Shown: piece after piece, positions 50,707-60,467 of the stretch
Layout: every line of letters starts with the position of its first letter
Numbering within the stretch: the first letter of the stretch is position 1
Source: Robertmurraya korlensis NBRC 107688
GTDB taxonomy: Bacteria; Bacillota; Bacilli; Bacillales; Cytobacillaceae
Direction: 5' to 3'
Length of the DNA stretch: 64,000 bases
NCBI RefSeq assembly: GCF_001591645.1
Contig: NZ_BCVH01000005.1
Coordinates: forward strand, 124,001 to 188,000
The notes under the pieces: model-generated
Databases searched by the model: none
Seen by the model: only the letters and a program-made list of their open reading frames with translations
Told to the model about the DNA's origin: nothing
Translations under genes and position numbers: made by a program

Positions 50707-52289
50707 AATTATTTGGATCCACTTTTCTAAGGAAGAAAAATAAAAACCGTGGAAAATCAACGGAGGAGGAGTTGTTTCAGCAACAGGACATTACCAAGTA
50801 TTACTCCAGACAGGTTGATGAAAATAAAAAACATCTAGGGGAGCTATTTAAGGGAACATTCGACTTTAAATGTGAGTCTATTAAAATAGGTGGCCTAAAA
50901 GGATATATAACATATATAAGTACGATGATTAATAAAAATGAACTCTCAAACCGTGTCTTACAAGCGGCAACAAACCGTCAAACAGACCAATCATTTCGTG
51001 ATATGGTTGAAATGAGAGAGCTATACTTCCCATCCATTGACTATAAGGTTTCTAAAAACTTTCATCAGGTTGTATGGAGTGTCCTAAACGGTGAAGTAGT
51101 CATTATGGTGGATGGATATATGGAAGCATTAACGTTAGATATCGGGCTTCCCCAGCAAAGGGCGATATCTGAACCGAGTACGCAAACGATCATTCGGGGG
51201 CCGAAAGAAGGATTTGTAGAAGCACTCCCTGTTAATATTCAGCTGGTTAGAAAACGATTAAAAAACCCGCGATTACGTTTTGAGGTTTTTCAGATTGGTA
51301 GTGACTCAAAGACAAATGTTGCCCTTGGATATATCAATGATATTGTTAATGAAGATCTTCTGTGTGAAGTAAGGGAGAGAATCAATAAGGTAGATGTAGG
51401 CGCATTACTGGATTCGGGGAATGTGGAGGAGTTTATCGCGGATAAATCTTTTACTCCTTTCCCTCTTGTTTATAACACGGAACGTCCAGATAGTGTATGT
51501 GGGCATTTATTAGAGGGGAAGATGGCGATCATTGTAGATGGGAGTCCATTCGTTCTAACGGTGCCAACTCTATTTGTGGATTTTTTTCAAGCGTCTGAGG
51601 ATTATTATCAGCCGTTTATCATGGCGAGTTTTGTTCGTATGGTTCGCTATTCATCATTTATGATTGCGTTACTATTACCGTCTTTGTATGTAGCGATATC
51701 CACGTTTCATCATGAACTCATGCCTACACAGCTTTTAATAAGCATACAAGCACAAAGGGAAGGTGTCCCCTTTCCTGCTGTTATTGAAATAATGATCATG
51801 GAGTTATCTTTTGAGGTGTTAAGGGAAGCTGGTGTACGGATGCCAAGGGTGGTTGGACAAACCGTTTCAATTGTTGGTGCTCTTGTCATTGGTCAAGCGG
51901 CAGTAGAAGCAGGACTTGTTTCAAATGTGTTGGTTATCGTTGTTGCCTTTACAGCGATTGCAAGCTTTGTTTCACCCATTTATAACTTCTCAATTGCTAC
52001 ACGCCTGTTACGATTCGTCGTAATATTTAGCGCTTCTTTTATGGGGCTTTATGGCGTTCTTTTGTTTTTAATTATGATGGTTATTCATCTCGTTAGTTTA
52101 CGTTCCTTTGGGATCCCTTACTTGGCACCTGTAGCACCATTTCGACCAAAGGATCAAGATGATGTATTTATTCGTATGCCAATATGGAAGAATAAAAAAC
52201 GACCTTCTTATCTTTATCCAAAGACACCCGTTCGAATTAAGGATCAATACAAACCAGGTCCCCCAAAGCCGATGGGAGATCAAAGATGA
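50703..52289 (+). CDS. Spore germination receptor, A subunit (GerAA/GerKA family)
   Basis: 528 residues: a hydrophilic N-terminal half (1-285) and a membrane half with about five helices. GEVVIMVDGYMEAL near residue 130, ERPDSVCGHLLEGK near residue 260, and PFPAVIEIMIMELSFEVLREAGVRMPR (split motif near residue 360-385) are GerA family marks. Overlaps neighbours by 4 bases. Oligomerises as an ion-channel-like complex in spores. Confidence 0.93.
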   Translation: MKLFGSTFLRKKNKNRGKSTEEELFQQQDITKYYSRQVDENKKHLGELFKGTFDFKCESIKIGGLKGYITYISTMINKNELSNRVLQAATNRQTDQSFRDMVEMRELYFPSIDYKVSKNFHQVVWSVLNGEVVIMVDGYMEALTLDIGLPQQRAISEPSTQTIIRGPKEGFVEALPVNIQLVRKRLKNPRLRFEVFQIGSDSKTNVALGYINDIVNEDLLCEVRERINKVDVGALLDSGNVEEFIADKSFTPFPLVYNTERPDSVCGHLLEGKMAIIVDGSPFVLTVPTLFVDFFQASEDYYQPFIMASFVRMVRYSSFMIALLLPSLYVAISTFHHELMPTQLLISIQAQREGVPFPAVIEIMIMELSFEVLREAGVRMPRVVGQTVSIVGALVIGQAAVEAGLVSNVLVIVVAFTAIASFVSPIYNFSIATRLLRFVVIFSASFMGLYGVLLFLIMMVIHLVSLRSFGIPYLAPVAPFRPKDQDDVFIRMPIWKNKKRPSYLYPKTPVRIKDQYKPGPPKPMGDQR

Positions 52290-53509
52290 ATCGCAAACCT
52301 TTTCTTTTACTAGTGATTTGTATGGGTTTTTTAACGGGGTGTTGGGATCGAGTAGAATTGAATGATATCTCCATCGTAACAGGACTAGCCGTTGATAAAG
52401 GCAAGGAAATGAAATATAAATTAACAGTGGAAATTGTTAATGCGAGCCAATTTTCAAAAAGTCAAATGGGTGGAGAGGCAAGCCCTGCCATTACTTACTC
52501 ACTTGAAGGAAACTCTGTATCTGAGCTTGTGCATAAAATGAATATCGGTATTACTCGGAGATTAATTTTCTCACATACAAGAGTTCTTTATATTGGTGAG
52601 GAGGTGGCAAAAGAAGGGGTCCTTGAATTTCTCGATTATCTTGATCGTAGTGGGCAATTTCGAAATGATTTTAATATAGTGATCACACAAGGTGAAAAGG
52701 CAGAAGTGTTTACAAAAATTACGTATCCTGTTCAAAAAGTTCCATCCTTAAAAATGCATAAACAAACCCAATCATTCATTGAAGAATGGGGTGGAGACCC
52801 AGGGGTTAGATTGACTGATTTTATTTCAGCCGTTACCTCTCTTGGCCGAAATCCTGTTGCAGCTGCCATTAAGCTGAAGGGCGATCCAAAAAAAGGGAGT
52901 AGCTCAGAGAATAACCAAAGCTTAGATATAGAATCCCTAGTTGAGATGAACGGCATGGCCGTTTTTCAGGATGATAAATTGGTTGGATTTTTAGATTTAA
53001 CTGATACAAGAAATTATTATTGGACCCAAGAATTAAAAAATACAAGTCTAAGTGTGCCGTGCGCCAAACAAGACGAGGCCAAATCGAGGGACCAACTATT
53101 TAATGATCTAAGAGTAACGGAAACATACACACAGCTCAAGGTAGATCTTAAAAGTGGTAGACCTGTTCTCAAGGTAAAAATTACAGGTGAAACGAGAATT
53201 GAAGCAACACAGTGCCCTGATGATATAACAAAGATCGAAACCTATAATAAATTCGAGAAGCAAACAAACGAGTTTGTAGCGAATGAAATACAGAAGACCA
53301 TCGAGAAGGTACAGGAAGAATATGGTGCAGATATTTTTGGATTTGGGGAAGTGTTTAACCGCCAGCATCATAAGGAATATAAAAAGGTAGAAAAGAATTG
53401 GGATGAGGTATTTGCGCAAGCAGAAGTTGAAGTGGAGTCTGATTTACATTTAAGACGTTCGGGAATTAGAGCAAAATCGTTCATATCTGAGATTCCAAAG
53501 CAAGATTAG
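52286..53509 (+). CDS. Spore germination receptor, C subunit lipoprotein (GerAC/GerKC family)
   Basis: 407 residues. Lipobox FLTGC (Cys about 19) followed by WDRVELND, the classic start of GerAC-type proteins; the rest is the three-domain Ger(x)C fold. Lipidated by Lgt, with diacylglycerol anchoring to the outer face of the spore inner membrane. Last gene of a small-B-A-C operon, coupled by ATGA overlap. A weak terminator-like hairpin follows (53557-53580). Confidence 0.93.
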   Translation: MNRKPFLLLVICMGFLTGCWDRVELNDISIVTGLAVDKGKEMKYKLTVEIVNASQFSKSQMGGEASPAITYSLEGNSVSELVHKMNIGITRRLIFSHTRVLYIGEEVAKEGVLEFLDYLDRSGQFRNDFNIVITQGEKAEVFTKITYPVQKVPSLKMHKQTQSFIEEWGGDPGVRLTDFISAVTSLGRNPVAAAIKLKGDPKKGSSSENNQSLDIESLVEMNGMAVFQDDKLVGFLDLTDTRNYYWTQELKNTSLSVPCAKQDEAKSRDQLFNDLRVTETYTQLKVDLKSGRPVLKVKITGETRIEATQCPDDITKIETYNKFEKQTNEFVANEIQKTIEKVQEEYGADIFGFGEVFNRQHHKEYKKVEKNWDEVFAQAEVEVESDLHLRRSGIRAKSFISEIPKQD

Positions 53510-53596
53510 ACAACCATTCGTCTTTCAGCTAGTATTTAACTAGAGAAAATAAGAGTAAGCTGAATAGAAAACAGCTTTTTATTAAAGGAGAAGCAG

Positions 53597-54739
53597 ATGA
53601 GTACGACGATTGTAAACGAGCTACAACCATTTATAAAGGATATTTGGAAAAAAGAAGGATTTAAAGAACTAACCAGTGTACAAACAAAGGCAGTGCCTAT
53701 CATTGCAGAAGGAAAAGATGTGATTGCTGAGTCACCCACAGGAACGGGAAAAACTCTTGCTTATCTTCTACCGGTGCTAGATAAATTAGATCCAGAGAAA
53801 CGAACGATTCAAGCCGTTATTTTAGCATCCTCGCAGGAGCTAGTTATGCAAATCCTTTCGGAGATTCAAAAATGGAGTGAAGGAAGTGGCATACGTTCGG
53901 CTTCATTTATTGGAGGAGCAAACGTCAAGCGCCAGCTCGAAAAGCTAAAGAAGCAACCACATATTATTGCAGGAACTCCAGGGAGAATGATGGAGCTGAT
54001 TGCTCAAAAGAAAATTAAGATGCATGAAGTAAAAACGATTGTTCTAGACGAGGGTGACCAATTACTAACAAAAGAGCATCTGCAGACAGTGACCAATATT
54101 GTGAAGTCTACCCAAGCCGATCGTCAAGTCGTCTTATTTTCAGCCACGCTTCCAGAGCATGCAGAAAAGCTAGCAAGAGAGTTGACGAAGGAAGCGGAAG
54201 TCATTAAGGTGAAAAAAGATGAAACAATTGAGTCGGGTACCGTTGATCATGTGTTTTTTACTGCGGAACAACGCGATAAAATTAAGCTGCTTGAAAAAAT
54301 CTCGCGCTTGGAAGAGGCAAGTATTCTGGTTTTCATTAAAGATATCGGAAATTTGAATGTTGTGTCTGAAAAACTAGATTTCCAAAATGTAAAAGCATCC
54401 GTTTTACATAGTGACCTAAACAAGGACAAACGTAAAAATGCTTTGAAGGATTTTCGAACAGGCAAGGTAAATATGTTACTTGCAACGGATGTGGCTGCAA
54501 GAGGGTTAGACATTAAAGGGATCACGCACGTGGTTCATTATGATTTCCCTCGAGATATAGAACAATATGTGCACCGATCCGGACGTACAGGAAGATTTGG
54601 GGCAGAAGGCACGGTGATCTCTTTAGTGAATGAACGTGAGGAAAGAGATTTAAAGAAATTTACTAGGGATTTGAAAAAGGACGTTGTCAAAAAGGTGTTT
54701 TTTAAAGGTCAGATGGTGGATGCTGATTCAAGAAGGTAA
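53597..54739 (+). CDS. DEAD-box family RNA helicase (YfmL-like)
   Basis: 380 residues, just the two helicase core domains. Motif I SPTGTGKT near residue 46, Ia, TPGR, motif II DEGD (Gly in place of Ala of DEAD), SAT, and motif VI HRSGRTGR near residue 330. B. subtilis YfmL, of similar size, assists 50S subunit assembly and cold growth. AAAGGAGAAG ribosome site. A hairpin terminator follows. Confidence 0.88.
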   Translation: MSTTIVNELQPFIKDIWKKEGFKELTSVQTKAVPIIAEGKDVIAESPTGTGKTLAYLLPVLDKLDPEKRTIQAVILASSQELVMQILSEIQKWSEGSGIRSASFIGGANVKRQLEKLKKQPHIIAGTPGRMMELIAQKKIKMHEVKTIVLDEGDQLLTKEHLQTVTNIVKSTQADRQVVLFSATLPEHAEKLARELTKEAEVIKVKKDETIESGTVDHVFFTAEQRDKIKLLEKISRLEEASILVFIKDIGNLNVVSEKLDFQNVKASVLHSDLNKDKRKNALKDFRTGKVNMLLATDVAARGLDIKGITHVVHYDFPRDIEQYVHRSGRTGRFGAEGTVISLVNEREERDLKKFTRDLKKDVVKKVFFKGQMVDADSRR

Positions 54740-54744
54740 TTTCC

Positions 54745-54773
54745 AAGGAGTGGGAACAAGTTTCCCGCTCCTT
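54745..54773 (+). terminator. Weak terminator after the helicase gene
   Basis: AAGGAGTGGGAA pairs with TTCCCGCTCCTT (54745-54756, 54762-54773, one mismatch). Only a short T-rich tail follows. Confidence 0.6.
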
Positions 54774-54811
54774 ATTGTATAATAAAGGAAACAAAATAAG
54801 GGGTTGAAAGA

Positions 54812-56278
54812 ATGGAGAATCCACGTTTACATATAGCTTCTGAAGATTGGCTTGAAGAGGCAACCATTGATTTAATTCAGGAAAAAATGGCCTCTAGTGA
54901 GGTAACCTCAAAAGAGCTTGTAACCATGTATTTGCATCGCATTCGTACGTTAGACCCAAAAATCAATTCCATTCTTGAAGTGAATCCTCATGCCATTCAG
55001 ATTGCTGCTAGTCTTGATGCAGAACGAAAGACGAAGGGACCACGCGGCCCGCTCCATGGGATTCCTGTATTAATTAAGGATAATATCGACACGGGTGATC
55101 ATATGCATACAAGTGCAGGTTCGCTAGCTCTTGCTGATTCATATGCAAAAGAGGACTCGAAGGTAGCCGCTCTATTAAGAGAAGCGGGTGCAATCATTTT
55201 AGGAAAAACCAATATGACCGAGTGGGCGAATTTTATGGCTGAAGGAATGAAAAGCGGATATAGCTCTCGTGGGGGACAAGTGTTAAACCCATACGGAACT
55301 GGTCAGTTTGATGTGGGAGGATCAAGTTCGGGATCAGGTGCTTCTATTGCAGCAAACCTAGCCGTCATAGCTGTTGGTACAGAAACCTCCGGGTCCATTT
55401 TAAGTCCCGCAAGTCAAAATTCCTTAGTTGGGATAAAGCCGACGGTAGGATTAGTGAGTCGTAAGGGGATTATACCGATTTCTCACAGCCAGGATACAGC
55501 CGGTCCAATGGCGAGAACCGTTACGGATGCAGTCTATTTATTAAGCGCTTTATCTGCTCAAGATCAAAATGACCCAGTAACATTAACCAACACAGAGTTA
55601 TCTGGAACAGACTTCACCTCCTATTTAGATCTGCAGGGGTTAAAAGGAGCACGAATTGGGATTACCCGTGATGTGTACTTTGGGTATTTAAATGAGGGAC
55701 AGCTTCAGGTGATGAATAAAGCCGTTGAAAAGCTGGTTGAACTAGGTGCAGAGGTCGTAGATCATGTAGTTATTCCTTCAACAGGACGAAAATGGAGCTA
55801 TGATGTACTCACGTATGAGTTTAAATCAGATGTGAATGCATACTTAAAAACAGTGGATTCCTCGGTTAAAGTAAGGTCACTTTCGGATGTGATTCAGTTT
55901 AATAAAGAAAACGAAGAAACATGCTTAAAGTATGGACAAGTCGTTTTAGAGGAAGCAGAAGCTACTTCTGGTAGGCTAACCGAAGAAGCCTATTTAAAAG
56001 CACTGGAAGAAGATCTATACTATTCAACCGAGCAGGGGATCGATTACGTGTTAAAGGAACACCAACTGGATGCGATTGTGTTCCCTAATAATTTTGGAGC
56101 AGGTATTCCTGCGAAAGCAGGCTACCCGTCGATAACAGTTCCCGCTGGATACACGAGTGAAGGAGAACCTGTTGGAATCACCTTTACAGGGACTGCTTAT
56201 AGTGAGCCAACCCTAATTAAACTCGGGTTTGCCTTCGAACAAGCAACCAAGCATCGAAAACCTCCAATTATCGAATAA
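54812..56278 (+). CDS. Amidase signature family protein
   Basis: 488 residues. The Ser-cisSer-Lys triad is in place: Lys89 (GIPVLIKDN), the cis-Ser in GGSSSGSGASIA near residues 169-180, and the nucleophile Ser194 in GTETSGSILSPAS. It hydrolyses amides; not GatA, because no gatC or gatB adjoins and the active loop differs (TSGS not TGGS). AAGGGG ribosome site. Substrate unknown. Confidence 0.88.
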   Translation: MENPRLHIASEDWLEEATIDLIQEKMASSEVTSKELVTMYLHRIRTLDPKINSILEVNPHAIQIAASLDAERKTKGPRGPLHGIPVLIKDNIDTGDHMHTSAGSLALADSYAKEDSKVAALLREAGAIILGKTNMTEWANFMAEGMKSGYSSRGGQVLNPYGTGQFDVGGSSSGSGASIAANLAVIAVGTETSGSILSPASQNSLVGIKPTVGLVSRKGIIPISHSQDTAGPMARTVTDAVYLLSALSAQDQNDPVTLTNTELSGTDFTSYLDLQGLKGARIGITRDVYFGYLNEGQLQVMNKAVEKLVELGAEVVDHVVIPSTGRKWSYDVLTYEFKSDVNAYLKTVDSSVKVRSLSDVIQFNKENEETCLKYGQVVLEEAEATSGRLTEEAYLKALEEDLYYSTEQGIDYVLKEHQLDAIVFPNNFGAGIPAKAGYPSITVPAGYTSEGEPVGITFTGTAYSEPTLIKLGFAFEQATKHRKPPIIE

Positions 56279-56341
56279 GGTGTACCTTTCCTTCTCATAC
56301 TACCTATGTAAGTATCCTCTTTTTAAAAGGAGATGTTTTAC

Positions 56342-56479
56342 ATGGGAAGAACAAAGCTTGGGAATGCCAACGCGCAGCGTAATAATAACCAAAAGCAGCA
56401 ACAAACTAGCTCCGAGCTTGTAGAGTTTTCTACAACGGATAAAAAGGACATTCGTCGAAATCGTCCGATGAATCAATAA
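56342..56479 (+). CDS. Small basic hydrophilic protein, possibly spore-associated
   Basis: 45 residues, rich in Asn, Gln, Lys and Arg, no hydrophobic stretch. AAAGGAGATG precedes the ATG and a strong terminator follows, so it is expressed. Size and composition resemble minor small acid-soluble spore proteins or similar spore-enriched peptides, but I cannot match it to a named one. Confidence 0.65.
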   Translation: MGRTKLGNANAQRNNNQKQQQTSSELVEFSTTDKKDIRRNRPMNQ

Positions 56480-56484
56480 CAAAA

Positions 56485-56519
56485 AAGAACTGGCCGAATC
56501 ATTTTCGGCCAGTTTTTTT
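56485..56519. terminator. Bidirectional terminator
   Basis: AACTGGCCGAA (56488-56498) pairs with TTCGGCCAGTT (56504-56514), with A-run before and T-run after. Confidence 0.92.
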
Positions 56520-58053
56520 AATCCAATTCCACTTTTTTAAGTGGCTTGTTTGCGGGCCCCTCCACAACTTCACCATCGTAAGTATATCGTGATCCATGAC
56601 AAGGGCAATCCCATGTGCGATCTCCGTGATTCCATTCCACTTCACACCCTAAATGAGTACAAGTCGTATCTACGAGATGAAGACAGCCGTCATGGTCGCG
56701 ATAAGCACCAGCGCGCTCTCCTTTTACCATAACGACAGCCCCTTCATCAACTTCCACTTCGTTCGGCTCTTTCCCGACGTATTCAAGCTTCCCTTTTACT
56801 AGGTGCTTTGCTACATCTGCATTCAGTTTAATGAACTTTTTAATATCCGGATCAGCATCGAAGCGCTGAGGAGCATAAAAGTCACGATAGGCATTTTCTT
56901 TTTCAAGGATGGTATCTGCAAGAACAAGTGCTGCTTGTGTTCCGTTAGTCATTCCCCATTTACGATACCCGGTTGCGATATGAATATTGGGATTATTCTC
57001 AGTAACAGGTCCAATATAAGGGATTTTATCTAGTGTAATCATATCCTGTGCCGACCAGCGGTACTTGTACTCTTTAATACCAAGGACATCATTAGCAAAT
57101 TTCTCAAGAGCCAAGTAATGCTCCAATGTATCAACACCTTGTCCAGTCTTATGACCGTCACCACTCACTAAAACGAGTTGTTCCCCATTATCCAGTGGAG
57201 TTGAACGTAATGACCGTGTAGGAGAATCGGCGCTATAGTACATTCCGCCAGGAAACTCCTTTTGTGTTGTAACCGCAACGATATAGGAACGTTTAATTTC
57301 TAGCCGAGTAAAATAAAAGCCATTTTTATCAACAAATGGATAATGAGACGCTGCAATGACATGCTTGCACGTTACCTTTTTCCCATTTCTTAATACGACC
57401 TTAGGTTGGGAGCCCTCCTCAACATCGGTAGCCGTTACATTTTCATAGACCACACCACCCGCTTCAATAAATTTGCGTAAAAGCACGTTTAAGTATTTGA
57501 GTGGGTGAAATTGAGCTTGATCATGCATTACAAGGGTAGACATGGATTTCATGTTAAAGGGAAGAGCTTCCTCTGTTAACTCACCACGAATGCCTAACTT
57601 TTGATAGGCATCGGCTTCCTCCTCCACTTTATAGGCATTTTTCTCTGAAACTGCATAAATAAAAGCCTCTTGGTTTGAGAAATCGCATTCGATACTGTGT
57701 TCGTTTACCATTCGACTGATAAATTCCATTGCGTCTGTAGCGCCTTGGTAATAAAGTTTTGCTCGTTCTTCTCCAAAGTTTTGGAGCAACTCATTATATA
57801 TTAAGCCATGCTGAGCCGTGATTTTTGCCGTCGTATGGCCAGTCGTTCCATTTAGAACTCTTCCGGCTTCTAGTATGGCAACCTTTAAGCCTTTATTAGC
57901 TAAAAGATAACCTGCTGTTATGCCGGTGATTCCTGCCCCGACAATAGCGACATCTACGTTGATATCCTCGATTAAAGAATTGTAAATGGGTAAATCCATA
58001 TCTCTCCAGTATGGTTCTGGAAAGCGGGGCATTTCATAATCCTTCATAGACAT
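56518..58053 (-). CDS. FAD-dependent oxidoreductase with C-terminal Rieske domain (YhfW-like)
   Basis: 511 residues. A DAO-type FAD domain (VDVAIVGAGITGITAGYLLA near residue 33; TGYRKWGMTNG near residue 375) is fused to a Rieske 2Fe-2S domain with CTHLGCEV and CPCHGSRY (C-x-H ... C-x2-H, near residues 464-487). Same architecture as B. subtilis YhfW. Its substrate is not known. Good ribosome site (GAGGA). Terminates at the bidirectional hairpin. Confidence 0.9.
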   Translation of the reverse strand: MSMKDYEMPRFPEPYWRDMDLPIYNSLIEDINVDVAIVGAGITGITAGYLLANKGLKVAILEAGRVLNGTTGHTTAKITAQHGLIYNELLQNFGEERAKLYYQGATDAMEFISRMVNEHSIECDFSNQEAFIYAVSEKNAYKVEEEADAYQKLGIRGELTEEALPFNMKSMSTLVMHDQAQFHPLKYLNVLLRKFIEAGGVVYENVTATDVEEGSQPKVVLRNGKKVTCKHVIAASHYPFVDKNGFYFTRLEIKRSYIVAVTTQKEFPGGMYYSADSPTRSLRSTPLDNGEQLVLVSGDGHKTGQGVDTLEHYLALEKFANDVLGIKEYKYRWSAQDMITLDKIPYIGPVTENNPNIHIATGYRKWGMTNGTQAALVLADTILEKENAYRDFYAPQRFDADPDIKKFIKLNADVAKHLVKGKLEYVGKEPNEVEVDEGAVVMVKGERAGAYRDHDGCLHLVDTTCTHLGCEVEWNHGDRTWDCPCHGSRYTYDGEVVEGPANKPLKKVELD

Positions 58054-58193
58054 AGCCGTTCCTCCTCAAATCTACTAGATAAACATAATTTTTCCAAGTG
58101 AGAGAGAAATATGTATAAGGGAAAGGATAAATTTTAAAGACGTACATGTGGTTTTGTACATACTAAAAGAAACAAAACAAAGGGGGGACCATC

Positions 58194-59006
58194 ATGCCTG
58201 AACTACCAGAAATGGAGACGTATCGGAAGTTGTTAAGTGAGCGATTGTCAGGGAAAGAAATTTCAAATGTGGCCATTAACCGTGAGAAATCCATCAATAT
58301 GGAGAGCGGAACTTTTATCAATAAAGTGAAAGGAGCAAAAATTCAAGCCATTCATAGAAGAGCAAAGCACTTAATTTTTAAGCTAAGTACGGGAGACAAT
58401 CTGTTGCTCCATTTAATGCTTGGTGGGTGGATATATATCGGAAGTGAAAATGACCAGCCGAACCGAACCAAACAGGTGATTCTTTCCTTTGGAGAAATGG
58501 AGTTATATTTTATTGGTTTACGGCTAGGATATTTGCATCTTTTATCAGAAACAGAGCTGGAAAAGGAGCTCTCTGACCTAGGTCCTGAACCGTTGAATGG
58601 ACATTTACCTTATGCAGCTTGGCAGGATTTAATCGGAGGAAAAAGAGGGCGGCTTAAAACCACTCTTCTTGACCAACAATTTATTGCGGGAATAGGAAAT
58701 TGCTACTCTGATGAGATTTGTTACGGAGCTCGACTCATGCCAACCAAGCAAGCAGATACACTGGATGAGGAAATGCAAAAGGATCTTTATGAGGCGATTC
58801 AGTCGGTCCTACAAAGAGCACTTGGATTTGGAGGCTATATGGATCAGCCATTGTATAAAGGAGATACCTTTACAGGAGGCTATAATGACCATTGTTTTGT
58901 TTATGATCGGGAAGGGGAATTGTGCGGAAGATGCGAGGGAACGATTTGTTTTGAAGAGGTTTCCTCGAGAAAATGCTTTTATTGTCCAAAATGTCAAAGG
59001 AAGTAA
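58194..59006 (+). CDS. Fpg/Nei-family DNA glycosylase (MutM-like)
   Basis: 270 residues. It starts PELPEMETY: the N-terminal Pro is the Schiff-base nucleophile and Glu3 the catalytic acid. The conserved Lys is in RRAKHLIF near residue 60; a helix-two-turn-helix lies near 150-180 (DQQFIAGIGNCYSDEI), and a zinc finger C-x2-C...C-x2-C ends the protein. Removes oxidised bases such as 8-oxoguanine or formamidopyrimidine. No polA or coaE neighbours, unlike main mutM loci, so it may be a second paralogue. Confidence 0.88.
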   Translation: MPELPEMETYRKLLSERLSGKEISNVAINREKSINMESGTFINKVKGAKIQAIHRRAKHLIFKLSTGDNLLLHLMLGGWIYIGSENDQPNRTKQVILSFGEMELYFIGLRLGYLHLLSETELEKELSDLGPEPLNGHLPYAAWQDLIGGKRGRLKTTLLDQQFIAGIGNCYSDEICYGARLMPTKQADTLDEEMQKDLYEAIQSVLQRALGFGGYMDQPLYKGDTFTGGYNDHCFVYDREGELCGRCEGTICFEEVSSRKCFYCPKCQRK

Positions 59007-59008
59007 AA

Positions 59009-59040
59009 AAGTGGCCCGATCAGACTCGAGCCACTTGCTT
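59009..59040. terminator. Terminator hairpin after the glycosylase
   Basis: AAGTGGC-C-CGA pairs with TCG-A-GCCACTT with one internal mismatch; flanked by A- and T-rich bases. Also serves the opposing small gene. Confidence 0.7.
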
Positions 59041-59175
59041 CTATTCTTTTGGAGCGGGATCAATTCGATGTGCATCCTCTGAATCAAGAGCTTTTCTAAG
59101 ATAATAGATAAATACACCACCTACAATTCCTAAGCAAATAACAAATCCAACGGTTGTTACCCACATCAAACCCAT
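59041..59175 (-). CDS. Small single-span membrane protein (YtzI-like)
   Basis: 44 residues: one hydrophobic helix (about 3-26) and a polar tail ending HRIDPAPKE, which resembles the HTIDPLP tail of YtzI-type small membrane proteins. ATG at 59175 with AAAGGAGGGA eight bases upstream; an open frame extends further 5' but has no better start. Function unknown. Confidence 0.65.
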   Translation of the reverse strand: MGLMWVTTVGFVICLGIVGGVFIYYLRKALDSEDAHRIDPAPKE

Positions 59176-59296
59176 GGAAATCCCTCCTTTACACACTATA
59201 TGAAGGGGGCAATGAATCTTTTCCAATTTGGAAACATTCTCCTTGATTTTTTTAGAGGAGGAAGATGAATTCTATTATTGTTAGGAGGTGGAAAAT

Positions 59297-59911
59297 ATGC
59301 TTAAAAAGCTATTCTTGGGAATTGTTTTATTACTGTCATTGGTGGTTATCCCGATAAACTCGTTCGCACAACAAGTGTATACGGTCCAACCGGGAGATAG
59401 CTTATGGAAAATTGCTGTTCGTTATCAAGTGGGATTGTCTGAAATTATTCAAATGAACCCGCAATTCAAAAATCCAGCTCTAATCTATCCGGGTCAAAAG
59501 GTAAACATTCCAAACTTTGATGCAACCAAGTCCATTGAAAACCAAGTGGTACAACTGACCAATCAAGAGCGTGCAAAGTATGGGTTAAAACCGCTAGTTG
59601 CGGACTGGGAACTGGCAAGAGTGGCACGTTACAAATCAGCTGATATGAGAGACCGGAACTATTTTTCGCATACAAGCCCTACATACGGATCGCCATTTGA
59701 AATGATGAAAAACTTCGGCATTTCGTACCGTAGTGCAGGAGAAAATATTGCAGCGGGTCAACGCACACCGCAAGAGGTAGTGACTGCATGGATGAACAGT
59801 GAAGGTCACCGCAAAAACATCCTGAGCTCTGGATATACGCACATCGGAGTCGGCTATGCTCAAGGCGGGTCAAAGCAGCATTACTGGACACAAATGTTTA
59901 TATCGAAGTAG
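59297..59911 (+). CDS. Secreted LysM-CAP/SCP domain protein (YkwD-like)
   Basis: 204 residues. Signal peptide (1-24, ending SFA), one LysM domain (YTVQPGDSLWKIAVRY near residues 28-72) that binds peptidoglycan, and a CAP domain (VVQLTNQERAKYGLKPL near residue 85; HTSPTYGSPF; SAGENIAAGQ; GHRKNILS). Similar to YkwD and to the coat-associated CAP proteins of spores. ATG 59297 is 8 bases after AGGAGG; the GTG at 59288 is inside that site. Terminator follows. Confidence 0.9.
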   Translation: MLKKLFLGIVLLLSLVVIPINSFAQQVYTVQPGDSLWKIAVRYQVGLSEIIQMNPQFKNPALIYPGQKVNIPNFDATKSIENQVVQLTNQERAKYGLKPLVADWELARVARYKSADMRDRNYFSHTSPTYGSPFEMMKNFGISYRSAGENIAAGQRTPQEVVTAWMNSEGHRKNILSSGYTHIGVGYAQGGSKQHYWTQMFISK

Positions 59912-59912
59912 G

Positions 59913-59945
59913 AAAAGTCGGAGGTTTTTACTCCGGCTTTTTTAT
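59913..59945 (+). terminator. Terminator of the LysM-CAP gene
   Basis: AAGTCGGAG (59915-59923) pairs with CTCCGGCTT (59931-59939, one G-U) and then TTTTTA. Confidence 0.9.
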
Positions 59946-60098
59946 TTGGTTTTCCTATTCGTATGCACTATCATCCTCGATTTACCACCAGTCCTACTCC
60001 TCTCTAAGCCTCAAGTCTTATATGAAAATCAAGCTTAAGCTCGTTATGAGAAGTTTGAAATCTAGGTAAGATGATATCAAGAAGGGAGGCAACAACAA

Positions 60099-60443
60099 AT
60101 GAAAAAATTCGGGTTGCTTTTAATAGGAGGCATTGCAGCGTTAGTTTTATTAGCAAATCTTGGTCCAATGGTAGGGTTAGTAGTCAGCATGGCGATTCTG
60201 TACTTTGTGTTTAAGCAGTTTTTAAAGACAGATTCGATGGGGATGAAGATCGGGTTAGGAATCCTAGGATTCATTCTCCTGATGGCGTCTATCTCTAACG
60301 CACCAGCGCTTGTTGGGATTGTAGCTGCATATATTCTCTATGGTGTTTACAAAAAATTTAATGAAACAAAAGTAATGGAAAAAGTTTCAAATGACCCTTT
60401 TCAAAACTTTGAAAAGCAATGGTCTGAACTAAAAAATAATTAA
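60099..60443 (+). CDS. liaI: LiaI-like membrane protein
   Basis: 114 residues, with about three hydrophobic segments separated by short loops and a hydrophilic C-terminal third. It is the first gene before the PspA-like liaH, in the position of liaI, the membrane anchor of LiaH in B. subtilis. Sequence resemblance is modest; the call rests mainly on operon position and topology. AAGGGAGG ribosome site. The gap 59946-60098 should hold the LiaR-dependent promoter, but I could not fix an operator by eye. Confidence 0.78.
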   Translation: MKKFGLLLIGGIAALVLLANLGPMVGLVVSMAILYFVFKQFLKTDSMGMKIGLGILGFILLMASISNAPALVGIVAAYILYGVYKKFNETKVMEKVSNDPFQNFEKQWSELKNN

Positions 60444-60467
60444 TTCTAAAAAGAGGAGAGATATTTA

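Noticed and set aside
54812-56278. GatA subunit of Glu-tRNA(Gln) amidotransferase
   Set aside because: No gatC or gatB neighbours, and the nucleophile loop reads TSGS rather than the GatA TGGS form.
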